DNA of 64,000 nt, taken from positions 1 through 64,000 of the forward strand of contig JBCBYB010000016.1 of NCBI GenBank assembly GCA_039816045.1. The letters are read 5' to 3'. Shown one piece after another: positions 49,634 through 59,279 of the stretch (position 1 is the stretch's first letter; the number at the start of each line of letters is the position of its first letter). The notes under the pieces were generated by a model, which was not told the DNA's origin, did no database searches, and saw only the letters and a list, made by a program, of their open reading frames with translations. Source of the stretch: Thermohalobaculum sp039816045. Lineage in GTDB: Bacteria; Pseudomonadota; Alphaproteobacteria; Rhodobacterales; Rhodobacteraceae. Both the position numbers and the translations under genes were made by a program.

Positions 49634-51427
49634 ATGGCTGATGCGACGCCGGACCCCCAAACCCATGGCGGCGGGGCTAAGGCCAAGACCGACCCCTCCG
49701 ATGTCGCACTTCTCTGGCGGCTGACCTGCGAGAACGGCCTCCAACACTGGCCGCGCTATGCGGTGGCGTTCGTGTTCATGGCGATCGTCGCGGGGACGAC
49801 GGCCCTCAGCGCTTGGCTGATGCGCGATGTGATCAACGATATCTTCATCGACCGTAATCCGCAGATGGTCTGGATCCTTGCCGGATCCGTCGCGGCGATT
49901 TTCATCGTGAAGGGGGCTGCGACCTATATCCAAGCGGTGATCTTGACGCGCGTCGGCAACCGCATCGTGGCCGACATTCAGATGCGCCTCTTTGACCATG
50001 TCCAGCGGCATCGGATCGACTTCTTCGACAAGATGACCACTGGGCAGTTGGCCATGCGCTTCAGCCAGAACGCCCGCTCGGCGCGCGAGGCGATCAACCT
50101 CGTGGTGACGACCATGGGGCGAGATCTGCTGACCCTGATTGCGCTTCTGGGTGTCATGCTGATCCAGGACCCCTTGCTGGCGGGTATCGCGCTTTTGGTC
50201 GGGCCACCGATTGCCTATGGCGAGTGGCTGTTGATCAAGCGGGTGAAGGCGGTTGCGCGCGCCGAACTGCTCTCGATGGCGCGCATCATCACAACGATCC
50301 AACAGACGGCCCAGGGCGCGAAAGTGGTTAAAGCCTTCGGCCTCGAGCCGCAGATGCGCGCCGACATGGAGGCGGCGGTCGAGGATGTGCGCGAGCGCGG
50401 CGATCGGATCGCCCAGGCCCAGGCGGCGTCCAACCCGCTGATGGAGACCTTCGGCGGCCTCGCGATTGCCGCGGTGATCGCCTATGGCGGCTGGCGTGTG
50501 GTCTATGCGGGTGGCGATCCGGGAGCCTTCTTCTCGTTCATCACGGCGCTCTTGCTGGCCTATGACCCCGCGAAACGGCTGGCGCGGCTGAACATTACCC
50601 TCTCTGCGGCCCTCGTGGGCGTGGAGATGCTCTACAAGCTGCTCGACAACCCGCCGAAGATCGCGGAGGCGGAGGGGGCGTCGGCGCTTACCGTCTCCGG
50701 CGGTGAGGTGCGGCTAGACGGCGTGCGCTTCCGTTACGGTGAGAAGTCCCCGGCGCTCCGCGGCATGGATCTTGTTGCCCCCGCGGGCAAGGTTACGGCG
50801 CTGGTCGGCCCGTCGGGGGCGGGAAAATCCACGGTCTTCGCGATGGTGGAGCGCTTCTACGACCCCGGCCGAGGCCGTGTGCTGATCGACGGCCAAGACG
50901 TGCGCGAGGTCACCTTCGAGAGCCTGCGGAGCGCCATCGCCTATGTGAGCCAGGACGCCTATCTCTTCGAGGGTGACATCCGCTCCAACATCCGCATGGG
51001 CCGGCCCGATGCCACCAATGGCGAGGTTAAGGCGGCGGCCGAGGCGGCGAATGCCGATGGCTTCATCCGGCGGTTGCCTAACGGGTATGCCACGGAGATC
51101 GGGGAAAACGGGGCCCAACTCTCAGGCGGAGAGCGCCAACGCATCGCCATCGCCCGCGCCATGCTGAAACAGGCGCCGATCCTGCTGCTGGACGAGCCGA
51201 CCTCTGCCCTCGATGCCGCAGCTGAGGCTGTTGTGAACGAAGCCCTGGAGCGGCTGATGCGCGGTCGCACCACCATCGTCATCGCGCATAGGCTTTCGAC
51301 CGTGCGCCATGCGGACGTGATCCATGTCATCGAAGACGGCCGGGTGGTCGAGAGCGGCACCCATGCGGAGCTACGCCGGGGCGAGGGCCTCTATGGTCGG
51401 CTCTATGACCTCCAGTTCCGAGATTGA
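49634..51427 (+). CDS. ABC exporter, fused permease-ATPase (MsbA-like)
   Basis: A 597-aa half-transporter of the type I exporter fold. Six membrane helices fill residues about 30-320, then the ATPase domain has Walker A VGPSGAGKST, signature LSGGERQRIAIARAML and Walker B ILLLDEPTSALD with the H-loop HRLSTVRHAD. It works as a homodimer, probably moving a lipid or lipid-linked glycan across the inner membrane. Its place at the end of the rightward glycan arm (17 bp after the last glycosyltransferase) supports that role. GGGGAG precedes the ATG by 7 bp. Confidence 0.93.
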   Translation: MADATPDPQTHGGGAKAKTDPSDVALLWRLTCENGLQHWPRYAVAFVFMAIVAGTTALSAWLMRDVINDIFIDRNPQMVWILAGSVAAIFIVKGAATYIQAVILTRVGNRIVADIQMRLFDHVQRHRIDFFDKMTTGQLAMRFSQNARSAREAINLVVTTMGRDLLTLIALLGVMLIQDPLLAGIALLVGPPIAYGEWLLIKRVKAVARAELLSMARIITTIQQTAQGAKVVKAFGLEPQMRADMEAAVEDVRERGDRIAQAQAASNPLMETFGGLAIAAVIAYGGWRVVYAGGDPGAFFSFITALLLAYDPAKRLARLNITLSAALVGVEMLYKLLDNPPKIAEAEGASALTVSGGEVRLDGVRFRYGEKSPALRGMDLVAPAGKVTALVGPSGAGKSTVFAMVERFYDPGRGRVLIDGQDVREVTFESLRSAIAYVSQDAYLFEGDIRSNIRMGRPDATNGEVKAAAEAANADGFIRRLPNGYATEIGENGAQLSGGERQRIAIARAMLKQAPILLLDEPTSALDAAAEAVVNEALERLMRGRTTIVIAHRLSTVRHADVIHVIEDGRVVESGTHAELRRGEGLYGRLYDLQFRD

Positions 51428-51525
51428 GGGCTGCTGTGACACAGGCACTCACCGGAAGCCGTGCCGCCTTGAGCCCGATCACAGCCGCGCCTAGGCTGGT
51501 TCAAACTCCAAATGGGTGACCCGCT

Positions 51526-52851
51526 ATGTCCGACGCGAGCCATGTTTTTCCCCGCCATTCCGCCCTCAAGCCCCCAACCGTTGTCGGCGGCGAAGGGTGC
51601 TATCTCATCGACGCGGAGGGTAAACGCTACCTCGACGGCTCGGGGGGGGCAGCGGTGTCCTGCCTCGGTCACGGTGACCGCGATATCATCGAGGCGGTGA
51701 AGGCCCAACTGGACAAGATCGCCTTCGCCCATACGGGGTTCTTCACATCCGAGCCTGCGGAAGCGCTGGCGGATCTGCTGATCGAGACGGCGCCTGAGGG
51801 GCTCGACCGGGTTTACTTCGTGTCCGGCGGGTCGGAAGGGGCAGAGGCGGCGATCAAGCTCGCTCGCCAGGTGCATGTGGAGCGGGGCCAGCCCGAGCGG
51901 CGCCACCTGATCGCGCGCAAGCAGAGCTACCATGGGAACACCCTCGGGGCGCTTTCTGCGGGCGGGAACCTCTGGCGGCGGCGGCAGTTCGAGCCAATCC
52001 TGCTGGACGTCAGCCATATCGACCCCTGCTATGCGTATCGCAACCAGCAGGATGGTGAGAGCGCCGAGGCTTATGGCAAGCGCGCCGCGGCAGCCCTCGA
52101 AGCGGAGATCCTGCGGCTCGGGCCGGAGACCGTGATGGCCTTCATGGCGGAACCCGTGGTCGGAGCCACGCTTGGTGCCGCGCAACCCGCTCCTGGCTAT
52201 TTCCGCCACGTCCGGGAGATCTGCGACCGCTATGGTGTGCTGCTGATCCTCGACGAGGTGATGTGCGGGATGGGGCGCACCGGCACGCTATGGGCTTGCG
52301 AACAGGACGGCATCTCGCCCGATATCGCAGTGATCGCCAAAGGGCTCGGCGCCGGCTACCAGCCGATCGGGGCGATGCTCTGCACGGCGGAGATCTATGA
52401 CAGCATCGCAGCCGGATCCGGGTTCTTCCAGCATGGGCACACCTATCTCGGGCATCCCTCGGCGGCGGCGGCCGGACTGGCGGTGATGCAGAAGCTCACC
52501 GGAGGATTGGTGGACCGCGCGGCGCAACAGGGCGAGACGCTTGCCCGTGCACTCGAGGGTCGGTTCGGCCAGCACCCACATATCGGCGATATCCGCGGCC
52601 GGGGCATGTTCCGCGGGCTGGAGATCGTGGCGGACCGAGAGACCAAGACCCCCTTCGACCCTGAGCGCCGCATCGCGCCGCGCCTCAAGAAGGCAGCCTT
52701 TGAAGAAGGGCTCATTTGTTACCCGATGCAGGGATCGGTCGATGGCCGCTCGGGCGATCATGTGCTCCTGGCCCCGCCCTTCATCATCACCGATGATCAG
52801 ATCGGAGAGCTCGCAGACAAGCTCGATCGCGCGCTGACGACGGTGCTCTAG
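51526..52851 (+). CDS. Class III (omega) aminotransferase
   Basis: A 441-aa PLP enzyme of aminotransferase class III. The start VFPRHSALKPPTVVGGEGCYLIDAEGKRYLDGSGG is typical; LILDEVMCGMGRTG holds the Asp that binds the pyridine nitrogen, and VIAKGLGAGYQPIGAML carries the PLP lysine. It moves an amino group from an amine or a beta/gamma-amino acid to pyruvate or 2-oxoglutarate; the substrate is not clear. It lies 99 bp after the ABC exporter and 122 bp before the peptide importer genes, reading the same way, so it may process an imported compound. Confidence 0.9.
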   Translation: MSDASHVFPRHSALKPPTVVGGEGCYLIDAEGKRYLDGSGGAAVSCLGHGDRDIIEAVKAQLDKIAFAHTGFFTSEPAEALADLLIETAPEGLDRVYFVSGGSEGAEAAIKLARQVHVERGQPERRHLIARKQSYHGNTLGALSAGGNLWRRRQFEPILLDVSHIDPCYAYRNQQDGESAEAYGKRAAAALEAEILRLGPETVMAFMAEPVVGATLGAAQPAPGYFRHVREICDRYGVLLILDEVMCGMGRTGTLWACEQDGISPDIAVIAKGLGAGYQPIGAMLCTAEIYDSIAAGSGFFQHGHTYLGHPSAAAAGLAVMQKLTGGLVDRAAQQGETLARALEGRFGQHPHIGDIRGRGMFRGLEIVADRETKTPFDPERRIAPRLKKAAFEEGLICYPMQGSVDGRSGDHVLLAPPFIITDDQIGELADKLDRALTTVL

Positions 52852-52973
52852 CCCACGCGCCTGTTCGGTTATCTAGCAGCACTGGGTCGCAGATGAGCCG
52901 CGTTGCAAGCTGCCCACTTCGCGTCTAGCGTAGTCTGCACCTCACAAAACATCGACAACTGGGAGATCGAACC

Positions 52974-54578
52974 ATGCGCCTTTCGCGGAGACTCGTAGGC
53001 TTCGGGCTTGGCTTGGCCCTCGCCCTACCGTTCGGGCTTGCGCCGGCACAAGCCGAGACGCCGCCAAACTTCCTGGTCATTGCTGCCCAGATCGACGATA
53101 TGGTCTCGCTCGATCCGCAGGAGAGCTTCGAGTTCTCCGGCAGCGATATTCTGAACAACATGTACGGTTCGCTGGTGAGCTTCGATCCTGCGGATCTCTC
53201 GAAAGGGTACATCCCCGATATCGCCGAGAGCTGGGAGGTCTCCGAGGACGGCCGTGTCTTCACCTTCAAGATCCGTGAGGGGCTGAAGTTCCACTCTGGC
53301 AATGCGGTCACGGCCAAGGATGTCGAGTACTCGCTGCGCCGTGCGGTCGCGATGGCCAAGACGCCGTCCTTCATTGTCACCCAGTTTGGCTTCACAGCCG
53401 AGAACATGGGTGAGACGCTGGTCGCACTCGATGACAGCACCTTTCAGCTCACGACCGACAAGCGCTATGCGGAGTCGTTTGTGCTCAACTGCCTGACGGC
53501 GACCATCGCCTACATCGTCGACAGCGAGACGGTGAAGGCCAACGAAACCGACGGCGACTGGGGCAACGGCTGGCTCAAGGTGAACTCCGCGGGTTCGGGC
53601 GCCTATAAGCTGGTGAACTGGAAGGCCAACGAGAGCTACACCCTTCAGTCGAACCCGGACTTCTGGCGCGGCACGCCCGCGCTCGAGCGGGTGATCGTGC
53701 GCCACATCCCAGAGAGCGCCTCCCAGCGCCTCTTGATCGAGCGGGGCGATGTGGACATCGCGCGCAACTTGAACCCCGAGGATGTGACGGCCGCTGCCAC
53801 GGCAGATGGCGTGACGGTCGACAGCGATCTGCGCGGGCGGATCATGTACTTCTCGATGAACCAGGCGCATCCGATCCTGTCGAAACCGCAGGTGCGTGAG
53901 GCGCTGAAGTATCTGGCCGATTACGAGGGGATGGCGAACAGCTTCTTGAATGGTCAGTACACCGTGCACCAGGCCTTTCTGCCGCTGACCTATATGGGCG
54001 AGCTGAAGGAACAGCCCTATTCGCTCGACATCGATCGGGCGAAGGCGCTGTTGGCCGATGCGGGCCATGCGGATGGTTTTGACATCGAGATCATCGTCCG
54101 CACGGCGCAGGAGCGCATCGAGATCGCCCAGACCCTGCAGCAGGCGTTCTCCCAAGCGGGCATCAACGTCACCATCACACAAGGCACCGGCAAGCAGACG
54201 CTGGCCAAGTACCGCGCGCGGGAGTTCGACATCTATGTCGGTGCTTGGGGGCCGGACTATCCCGACCCGCACACCAACGCGGATACGTTTGCGCACAATC
54301 CCGACAACTCGGCCGAAGCCGGGCTGACCGGTAAGCTCGCCTGGCGGAACGGGTGGGACATTCCGGCGCTCACATCGGCCACCTCCGCCGCCGTGCAGGA
54401 GGCCGACCGGGACAAGCGTGCAAAGATGTATGTCGAGATCCAGCAGGCCTGGCAGCGCACCTCACCCTTCGCGCCGATGTTCCAGAAGATCGAGCAAATC
54501 GCCCGGCGCGAGAACGTCTCGGGCTTCGTCACAGGCTCGGCCATTACCGCGGCCTTCTATTGGACCGTGACGAAGTAA
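52974..54578 (+). CDS. Peptide-type ABC importer, periplasmic substrate-binding protein (second system)
   Basis: A 534-aa family 5 solute-binding protein with a Sec signal peptide (basic MRLSRRLVGFGLGLALALPF, cleavage after AQA). The motif FSGSDILNNMYGSLVSF and the mid-part GLKFHSGNAVTAKDVEYSLRRAV match peptide-binding proteins. It starts a five-gene importer operon; the next gene begins directly after its stop. Related proteins bind dipeptides, opines or other small amino compounds. The adjacent dipeptidase favours a peptide ligand. Confidence 0.93.
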   Translation: MRLSRRLVGFGLGLALALPFGLAPAQAETPPNFLVIAAQIDDMVSLDPQESFEFSGSDILNNMYGSLVSFDPADLSKGYIPDIAESWEVSEDGRVFTFKIREGLKFHSGNAVTAKDVEYSLRRAVAMAKTPSFIVTQFGFTAENMGETLVALDDSTFQLTTDKRYAESFVLNCLTATIAYIVDSETVKANETDGDWGNGWLKVNSAGSGAYKLVNWKANESYTLQSNPDFWRGTPALERVIVRHIPESASQRLLIERGDVDIARNLNPEDVTAAATADGVTVDSDLRGRIMYFSMNQAHPILSKPQVREALKYLADYEGMANSFLNGQYTVHQAFLPLTYMGELKEQPYSLDIDRAKALLADAGHADGFDIEIIVRTAQERIEIAQTLQQAFSQAGINVTITQGTGKQTLAKYRAREFDIYVGAWGPDYPDPHTNADTFAHNPDNSAEAGLTGKLAWRNGWDIPALTSATSAAVQEADRDKRAKMYVEIQQAWQRTSPFAPMFQKIEQIARRENVSGFVTGSAITAAFYWTVTK

Positions 54579-55646
54579 GTGACCGCGAGCGTCAAGACAT
54601 CGGGCGGCGGGGGGGAGCGATCCTCCTCGCCGCTTCTGCGCCGGCTTGGCGGACTTGCCGGCGCGCTTGTGTCTGTGCTCGTGACGATGCTCGGGCTGCT
54701 GTTCGTCACCTTCTTCATCGGCCGGGTGATGCCAATCGACCCCGTGCTGGCCGTGGTGGGTGAGCGCGCCTCGCAGGAGGTTTACGACGCGGCCTACATC
54801 GCGATGGGGCTCGATCAGCCGCTGATCGTGCAGTTCGGCATCTTCCTGCAGGACGTGGCGCGCGGCGACTTCGGCACGTCGACCCTCACGGCACGGCCGG
54901 TTGCCGAGGATATCGCGCGGGTGTTTCCGGCGACGCTTGAACTCGCGACCCTCGGGGTGATCATCGGGATCATCGCTGGCGTGCCGATGGGCGTGATGGC
55001 CGCGGTGCATCAGGGGCGCTGGCCCGACCATCTGGTGCGGCTCTTTGGCCTCTTCGGCTATTCGATGCCGGTATTCTGGATCGCGCTGATCGGGCTGATG
55101 ATCTTCTACGGCCAGCTCGGCTGGGTCGGCGGCTCGGGCCGGCTGGATGTTTTCTACCAGGACATCATCCCGAGCGTCACCGGCATGATCCTGATCGACA
55201 GCCTGATCGCAGGCGACATGACGATCTTCTGGAACGCCGTGCACCATATCGTGCTCCCGGCCTCGATCCTCGGCTACTACTCGCTCGCCTATATCAGCCG
55301 CATGACCCGCAGCTTTATGATCGAGGAGTTGGGCAAGGAATACATCACCACAGCCCGCGTGAAGGGGTTGTCAGAGCGGGCGGTGATCTGGCGCCATGCG
55401 CTCGGCAATGTTTGGATCCCGCTGATCACGGTGATTGCGCTCTCCTATGCTAACCTGCTCGAAGGCTCAGTGCTGACAGAAATGATCTTCGCCTGGCCCG
55501 GGCTCGGCCAGTACATCACCAACGCGCTCCTCTCGGCCGATATGAACGCGGTGCTGGGGGGCACAGTGGTCGTCGGGCTGTGTTTTGTGGGGCTCAACAT
55601 GCTCTCGGACCTGCTCTACCGCGTGGTGGACCCCCGTGCCCGTTGA
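54579..55646 (+). CDS. Peptide-type ABC importer, permease (DppB type, second system)
   Basis: A 355-aa membrane protein. The GTG at 54579 follows the binding-protein stop immediately. After a polar Gly-rich leader, the first helix contains LGLLFVTFFIGRVMPIDP, and the EAA loop is TARVKGLSERAVIWRHALGN. The LEGSVLTEMIFAWPGLGQ segment is typical of DppB proteins. It pairs with the DppC-type permease that starts within the last bases of this gene. Confidence 0.92.
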   Translation: MTASVKTSGGGGERSSSPLLRRLGGLAGALVSVLVTMLGLLFVTFFIGRVMPIDPVLAVVGERASQEVYDAAYIAMGLDQPLIVQFGIFLQDVARGDFGTSTLTARPVAEDIARVFPATLELATLGVIIGIIAGVPMGVMAAVHQGRWPDHLVRLFGLFGYSMPVFWIALIGLMIFYGQLGWVGGSGRLDVFYQDIIPSVTGMILIDSLIAGDMTIFWNAVHHIVLPASILGYYSLAYISRMTRSFMIEELGKEYITTARVKGLSERAVIWRHALGNVWIPLITVIALSYANLLEGSVLTEMIFAWPGLGQYITNALLSADMNAVLGGTVVVGLCFVGLNMLSDLLYRVVDPRAR

Positions 55647-56586
55647 CCCCGTGCCCGTTGATGCGCGCGCTGAGGCCGAGGCAAAGGGCTGGCGCGCTTG
55701 GCTGACGGCGGAGGCGCCGCAGTCCCGGCTGCAAGCGCGCGCAGGGCAGGCCTGGATCGGCTGGCTTGCTTTCTCCGCCAATCCACTCGCGATGATCGGG
55801 GCGGCGATCATCGTGGCGCTGGTCCTGATGGCCGCTCTCGCGCCGGTGCTTGCAACCCATGATCCACTGGCTCAAGACCTTCAGGCCCGCCTGACCCCGC
55901 CGGGCGAAGGCGGCTATCTGCTCGGCTCCGACGAGCTTGGCCGCGATATCTGGAGCCGCATCGTCCACGGGGCCTCGATCACGCTCTTCATCGTCGCCCT
56001 TGTCGCCGCGACCGCCCCGCTGATCGGGTTGCTCGTCGGCACGGCGGCGGGCTATCTCGGCGGCTGGGCGGATGTCGTGCTGATGCGGGCGACGGATGTG
56101 TTCCTCGCCTTTCCGCGCCTGGTTCTCGCCTTGGCCTTCGTCGCCGCCCTCGGTGCAGGGATCGAGAATGCGATCCTCGCGATCACGCTTACCGCCTGGC
56201 CGCCCTATGCGCGGATCGCGCGGGCGGAGACCATCACCATCCGCAACGCCGACTACATCGCTGCCATCCGCCTCCAAGGGGCTGGGCCTCTGCGGATCAT
56301 CACCGGGCATATCTGGCCGCAATGCATGAGCTCCATCATCATCCGCGTCACCCTCGACATGGCGGGTGTGATCCTAACCGCCGCAGGGCTCGGCTTCCTC
56401 GGCCTCGGTGCGCAGCCGCCGACGCCTGAATGGGGCGCGATGATCTCTGCCGGACGCAAGTTCATCCTCGACCATTGGTGGGTCGCGACCATGCCGGGGC
56501 TCGCGATCTTCATCGTGTCGCTCGGGTTCAATCTGCTCGGCGACGGGCTGCGCGATGTGCTCGATCCGAAGGCTCAGGGCCGATGA
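55636..56586 (+). CDS. Peptide-type ABC importer, permease (DppC type, second system)
   Basis: A 316-aa membrane protein with the DppC motif LLGSDELGRDIWSRIVHGA and the EAA loop IRLQGAGPLRIITGHIWPQ. The GTG at 55636 is proposed because it overlaps the preceding gene by 11 bp and reads MPVDPVPVDARAE; a GTG at 55651 is also possible. The long cytoplasmic N-terminal stretch before the first helix is about 50 residues. The gene ends by overlapping the first ATPase gene (ATGA). Confidence 0.92.
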   Translation: MPVDPVPVDARAEAEAKGWRAWLTAEAPQSRLQARAGQAWIGWLAFSANPLAMIGAAIIVALVLMAALAPVLATHDPLAQDLQARLTPPGEGGYLLGSDELGRDIWSRIVHGASITLFIVALVAATAPLIGLLVGTAAGYLGGWADVVLMRATDVFLAFPRLVLALAFVAALGAGIENAILAITLTAWPPYARIARAETITIRNADYIAAIRLQGAGPLRIITGHIWPQCMSSIIIRVTLDMAGVILTAAGLGFLGLGAQPPTPEWGAMISAGRKFILDHWWVATMPGLAIFIVSLGFNLLGDGLRDVLDPKAQGR

Positions 56587-57446
56587 GCGAGGCGCTGCTG
56601 AGGGTCGAGGATCTTTGGGTCCGGTTCGCAAAACCCACCGGAGGCGTCGTGGAGGCGGTGCGCGGCATCTCCTTTGAGGTTGGGCGGGAACGCATCGGCA
56701 TTGTGGGCGAGAGCGGGTCGGGCAAGTCCATGACCGGGCGGTCGATCCTGCGTCTCGTGCGCCCTCCGGGGCAGGTGACAGCAAAGCGCATGACCTTTCT
56801 TGGCACGGATCTGATGGCAGCGTCCGAGCGCCAGATGCGCCAGATCCGCGGCAATCGGATCTCCATGGTGATGCAGGACCCGAAGTTCTCGCTGAACCCC
56901 GTGATGACCGTCGGGCGCCAGATCGCCGAGGCCTACCGGCTCCACACCGGCGCTCCGAGCGGCGAGGCCGCGCGCAAGACACTGGAGATGTTGGAGGCCG
57001 TTCAGATCCGCGACCCTGAGCGCGTGGCGAAGCTGTATCCCCACGAGGTCTCGGGCGGCATGGGCCAGCGGATCATGATCGCGATGATGTTGGCCCCCAA
57101 CCCGGAGTTGTTGATCGCAGACGAGCCGACGTCCGCGCTTGATGTGACGGTGCAGCTCTCGGTGCTGCGGATCATGGACCGGCTGGTGAAAGACCGCGGC
57201 ATGGGGCTGATCTTCATCAGCCACGATCTGAACCTCGTGGCGACCTTCTGCGATCGGATCCTCATCATGTACGCGGGTCGGATCGTGGAGACCTGCCGGG
57301 CCGACGCGCTGATGGAGGCGCAACACCCCTACACTCGCGGTCTGCTCTCGGCCTTGCCACGGCTCGAAGACGGGCAGAGGCGACTGTCGGCGCTCCAGCG
57401 TGACCCGGCATGGCGGGAGGCACCCAGTGTCGACGGCTACCTCTGA
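56583..57446 (+). CDS. Peptide-type ABC importer, ATPase (DppD type, second system)
   Basis: A 287-aa nucleotide-binding subunit with Walker A VGESGSGKSMTG, signature VSGGMGQRIMIAMM, Walker B LLIADEPTSALD and the C-terminal HPYTRGLLSALPRL segment typical of DppD/OppD. The ATG at 56583 overlaps the permease stop. It teams with the DppF-type ATPase, whose GTG start lies 20 bp inside the end of this gene. Confidence 0.93.
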   Translation: MSEALLRVEDLWVRFAKPTGGVVEAVRGISFEVGRERIGIVGESGSGKSMTGRSILRLVRPPGQVTAKRMTFLGTDLMAASERQMRQIRGNRISMVMQDPKFSLNPVMTVGRQIAEAYRLHTGAPSGEAARKTLEMLEAVQIRDPERVAKLYPHEVSGGMGQRIMIAMMLAPNPELLIADEPTSALDVTVQLSVLRIMDRLVKDRGMGLIFISHDLNLVATFCDRILIMYAGRIVETCRADALMEAQHPYTRGLLSALPRLEDGQRRLSALQRDPAWREAPSVDGYL

Positions 57447-58203
57447 GCCTGCCCTTGCGGTCACGGACCTCACGGTGGCCTTCGGCCGGGGCGCTGCACG
57501 CTCGGTGGCTGTGGATGGCGTGTCCTTTTCGGTGCCGGAGGGCGGCTCGTTCGGCCTCGTGGGTGAAAGCGGATCGGGCAAGTCCACGGTGCTGCGAGCG
57601 ATTGCCGGGCTCGTACCTGTGGACGCTGGGCGCATCTCGGTCGGCGGGCGCACGCTCGGGCCAGTACGCGATATGGCCTTCTACAGCACTGTGCAGATGG
57701 TCTTCCAGGATCCTTACGCGTCGCTCCACCCCCGCCACACGGTCGACCGGACGCTGGCAGAGCCCGCCAGGCTCCACCGCAAACCCGACATCGAGCGCCG
57801 CATCGAAGAGGCGCTGGAGCAGGTTGGTCTTGGCCATGGGTTTCGCTTCCGCTACCCGCACCAGCTCTCGGGGGGCCAGCGCCAACGGGTCGCCATCGCC
57901 CGCGCGCTGATGTTGGAGCCGAAGATCCTGTTGTTGGACGAGCCGACCTCGGCCCTCGATGTCTCTGTGCAGGCGGAGGTGTTAAACCTGCTCGACGATC
58001 TCAGGCGGGAGCGTGGGCTGACCTATCTGCTCGTCAGCCACGATCTCGCCGTGGTGGCGCATATGTGCAGCACCGTGGCCGTGATGCGTGGAGGGCGCGT
58101 TCTCGAAACGCTCAGCGCCGAGACAATGCGCGACGCGACGCCCGCACATCGCTATACCCAAGACCTGTTAACCGCCAGCCAAGGGTATCGCGAGGACAGC
58201 TAA
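57427..58203 (+). CDS. Peptide-type ABC importer, ATPase (DppF type, second system)
   Basis: A 258-aa nucleotide-binding subunit: Walker A VGESGSGKSTVLRAI, signature LSGGQRQRVAIARALM, Walker B ILLLDEPTSALD, H-loop VSHDLAVV. GTG at 57427 has GGGAGG 6 bp upstream and lies inside the previous gene, so translation is coupled. Longer in-frame starts are disfavoured. The gene ends 3 bp before the dipeptidase gene, completing the transport operon. Confidence 0.92.
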   Translation: MSTATSEPALAVTDLTVAFGRGAARSVAVDGVSFSVPEGGSFGLVGESGSGKSTVLRAIAGLVPVDAGRISVGGRTLGPVRDMAFYSTVQMVFQDPYASLHPRHTVDRTLAEPARLHRKPDIERRIEEALEQVGLGHGFRFRYPHQLSGGQRQRVAIARALMLEPKILLLDEPTSALDVSVQAEVLNLLDDLRRERGLTYLLVSHDLAVVAHMCSTVAVMRGGRVLETLSAETMRDATPAHRYTQDLLTASQGYREDS

Positions 58204-58206
58204 GCC

Positions 58207-59268
58207 GTGACCGACCATTTGACCGAAGCGCCCGTCGCTGTCTTCGACGGGCACAATGACACGCTGCTGAAGCTCGAAGTCGCCGAGCGGACCCGGACCG
58301 CGCTCGACTTTGCTGCGGGTGCGCCCGAGCTCGACATCGATCTGCCGCGGGCCCGCGAGGGAGGGTTCGCGGGCGGGCTTTTCGCGATGTATACGCCCGC
58401 GTGCGTGCACGATCTCGAAACCCCCTATGACCGGCTGAACCCGGAGCATTTTCGCCCGGTGGATCAAGGGGCGGCCCTGTCCTTCACCATGGCGATGTTT
58501 GCGCGGATGCACCGGCTCGCCCGTGCCCACCCGGCGGACCTCGCGATCTGCACCACGGCGGCCGAGGCGCGGACCGCGATGGACACAGGCCGGGTCGCCA
58601 TGGTCCCGCACATCGAAGGGGCGGAGTGCATCGACCTTGATCTCCATGCTCTGGAGGTTTTCTACGCCGCCGGGCTGCGGTCTCTCGGGCTTGTCTGGTC
58701 GCGCCCCAATGCGTTCGGCAGCGGAGCGCCGATGTCCTATCAGCCCGAGATCGACCCCGGAGAAGGGCTGACCGATGCCGGGCACGATCTTGTCCGCGCC
58801 TGTGAGCGGCTCGGCATCCTCGTCGATCTCGCCCATCTGACCGAGGCCGGGTTCTGGGATGTGGCGCGGATAGCCGGCAAGCCGCTCGTCGCATCCCACT
58901 CAAATGCCCATGCGGTGTCGCCGAATGCCCGTAACCTGACCGACCGTCAACTCGATGCGGTGGCCGAGAGCGGTGGATTGGTGGGCCTGAACTTCCATGT
59001 CTGCTTCGTGCGGCCCGATTGCCGGCATGACCGGAACACCCCGATCGAGATGATGCTCCGTCATATCGATCATCTCCTCGCACGGCTCGGTGAGGACGGG
59101 GTGGCTCTCGGCTCGGATTTCGACGGCTGTGAACTGCCGGCCGAGATCGGGGATGTGCGTGGGTTGGGCCGGTTGGTGGCCGCCATGCGTCAGGCGAACT
59201 ATGGCGAAGCGCTGATTGCGAAGATCTGCCGTGAGAACTGGCTTCGCGCGCTTGAACAGGCTGCCTGA
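58207..59268 (+). CDS. Membrane-dipeptidase-family (M19) dipeptidase
   Basis: A 353-aa metallopeptidase of the renal dipeptidase family. DGHNDTLLKLEV contains the HxD metal ligands, VPHIEGAECID the bridging Glu, and SHSNAHAVSPNARN plus LGSDFDGCELPAEI the remaining metal and catalytic region. It cleaves dipeptides and can act on those with D-residues. The GTG at 58207 is 3 bp after the importer ATPase, so it is in the operon and probably splits the imported dipeptide in the cytoplasm; no signal peptide is seen. Confidence 0.92.
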   Translation: MTDHLTEAPVAVFDGHNDTLLKLEVAERTRTALDFAAGAPELDIDLPRAREGGFAGGLFAMYTPACVHDLETPYDRLNPEHFRPVDQGAALSFTMAMFARMHRLARAHPADLAICTTAAEARTAMDTGRVAMVPHIEGAECIDLDLHALEVFYAAGLRSLGLVWSRPNAFGSGAPMSYQPEIDPGEGLTDAGHDLVRACERLGILVDLAHLTEAGFWDVARIAGKPLVASHSNAHAVSPNARNLTDRQLDAVAESGGLVGLNFHVCFVRPDCRHDRNTPIEMMLRHIDHLLARLGEDGVALGSDFDGCELPAEIGDVRGLGRLVAAMRQANYGEALIAKICRENWLRALEQAA

Positions 59269-59279
59269 GGACCAGGGCG

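Noticed and set aside
53025..54296. A 423-codon minus-strand open frame opposite the second substrate-binding protein
   Set aside because: Shadow of the real gene, which has a signal peptide and family motifs.
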